A stretch of 64,000 bases of DNA from Marinomonas lutimaris (lineage in GTDB: Bacteria; Pseudomonadota; Gammaproteobacteria; Pseudomonadales; Marinomonadaceae): NCBI RefSeq assembly GCF_019426345.1, contig NZ_JAHLLW010000014.1, positions 12,863-76,862 on the forward strand, written 5' to 3'. The position numbers and the translations under genes were made by a program. Every line of letters begins with the position of its first letter. Position 1 is the stretch's first letter. The notes under the pieces are model-generated. The model searched no databases, was not told where the DNA came from, and saw nothing but the letters and a program-made list of their open reading frames with translations. This document shows, piece by piece, positions 63,879 to 64,000 of the stretch.

Positions 63879-64000
63879 CGAATTTAAACCGGCAATCGTA
63901 ATTCCAGTCTACAACCATGAAGATGCCATCAAGCACACACTAAAACAGGTGCTTGAGTATGGCTATCCGGTCGTTCTCGTGAATGATGGCAGTCATGCAG
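63856..64000 (+). CDS. Glycosyltransferase family 2 (partial, runs off the window)
   Basis: GTG start at 63856 with AAGGAG nine bases before it, overlapping the previous gene by 23 bp. The first 48 residues contain PAIVIPVYNHEDAIKHTLKQ and VLVNDGSHA, the nucleotide-sugar-binding start of family 2 glycosyltransferases. In aryl-polyene clusters this is usually followed by an acyltransferase domain or gene. The end is not in the window. Confidence 0.85.
   Translation, partial: MAESVLNNEFKPAIVIPVYNHEDAIKHTLKQVLEYGYPVVLVNDGSHA

Overview
The window looks like chromosome from a marine gammaproteobacterium, most likely an Oceanospirillales genus such as Marinomonas. This is an inference from the gene set (gammaproteobacterial 490-residue IlvC with divergent IlvY, SotB, YghU, AphA, ModF, a thermostable-hemolysin operon and many c-di-GMP genes) and from the AT-leaning base composition; no rRNA or other marker gene is present. 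I see no tRNA, rRNA, CRISPR array, prophage or complete insertion sequence.

Layout. 1-2.2 kb: a DUF6933-like protein and an ACC deaminase. 2.5-15.2 kb: a peptide/amide catabolism region, consisting of a minus-strand operon (dipeptide-type ABC importer, two M20 peptidases, RidA), a divergent LysR regulator, then D-serine dehydratase and an amidase. 15.6-19.9 kb: a tightly coupled plus-strand operon (thermostable-hemolysin family protein, AMP-dependent acyl ligase, heme-oxygenase-like diiron oxidase, SDR, exported TPR protein) that reads like a small biosynthetic pathway. 20-32 kb: an opine-type dehydrogenase, a DNA-alkylation repair protein, two tandem diguanylate cyclases, SotB, an MCP, a PAS-GGDEF protein, an orphan ferric-iron binding protein, and IlvY. 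32.3-36.9 kb: ilvC, a modF gene broken by three perfect 121-bp tandem copies, a membrane protein of unknown function, and a toxin-antitoxin locus whose toxin has decayed. 37.0-40.4 kb: a type-2 isoleucyl-tRNA synthetase behind what looks like a classical leader-peptide attenuator. 40.5-58 kb: acid phosphatase, a Stealth phosphotransferase, a binding-protein/diguanylate-cyclase pair, three more GGDEF/EAL proteins, stress and redox enzymes (YghU, Fpr, exported MsrA) and a small outer-membrane barrel. 58-64 kb: a phosphopantetheinyl transferase and the start of an aryl-polyene-type fatty-acid-like biosynthesis cluster that runs off the right edge.

How the genes work together. The 2.5-15 kb block imports and cleaves peptides or N-acyl amino acids and detoxifies the enamine/imine intermediates (RidA, DsdA). 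Seven proteins make or break c-di-GMP, and an MCP adds chemosensory input. The PPTase at 58 kb could activate the two acyl carrier proteins at 61 kb.

The strongest new observation is the ileS leader (37054-37166). A 24-codon open frame carries five consecutive isoleucine codons, followed by mutually exclusive anti-antiterminator, antiterminator and rho-independent terminator helices, just upstream of an isoleucyl-tRNA synthetase. The logic is that of the pheST attenuator, here with isoleucine.
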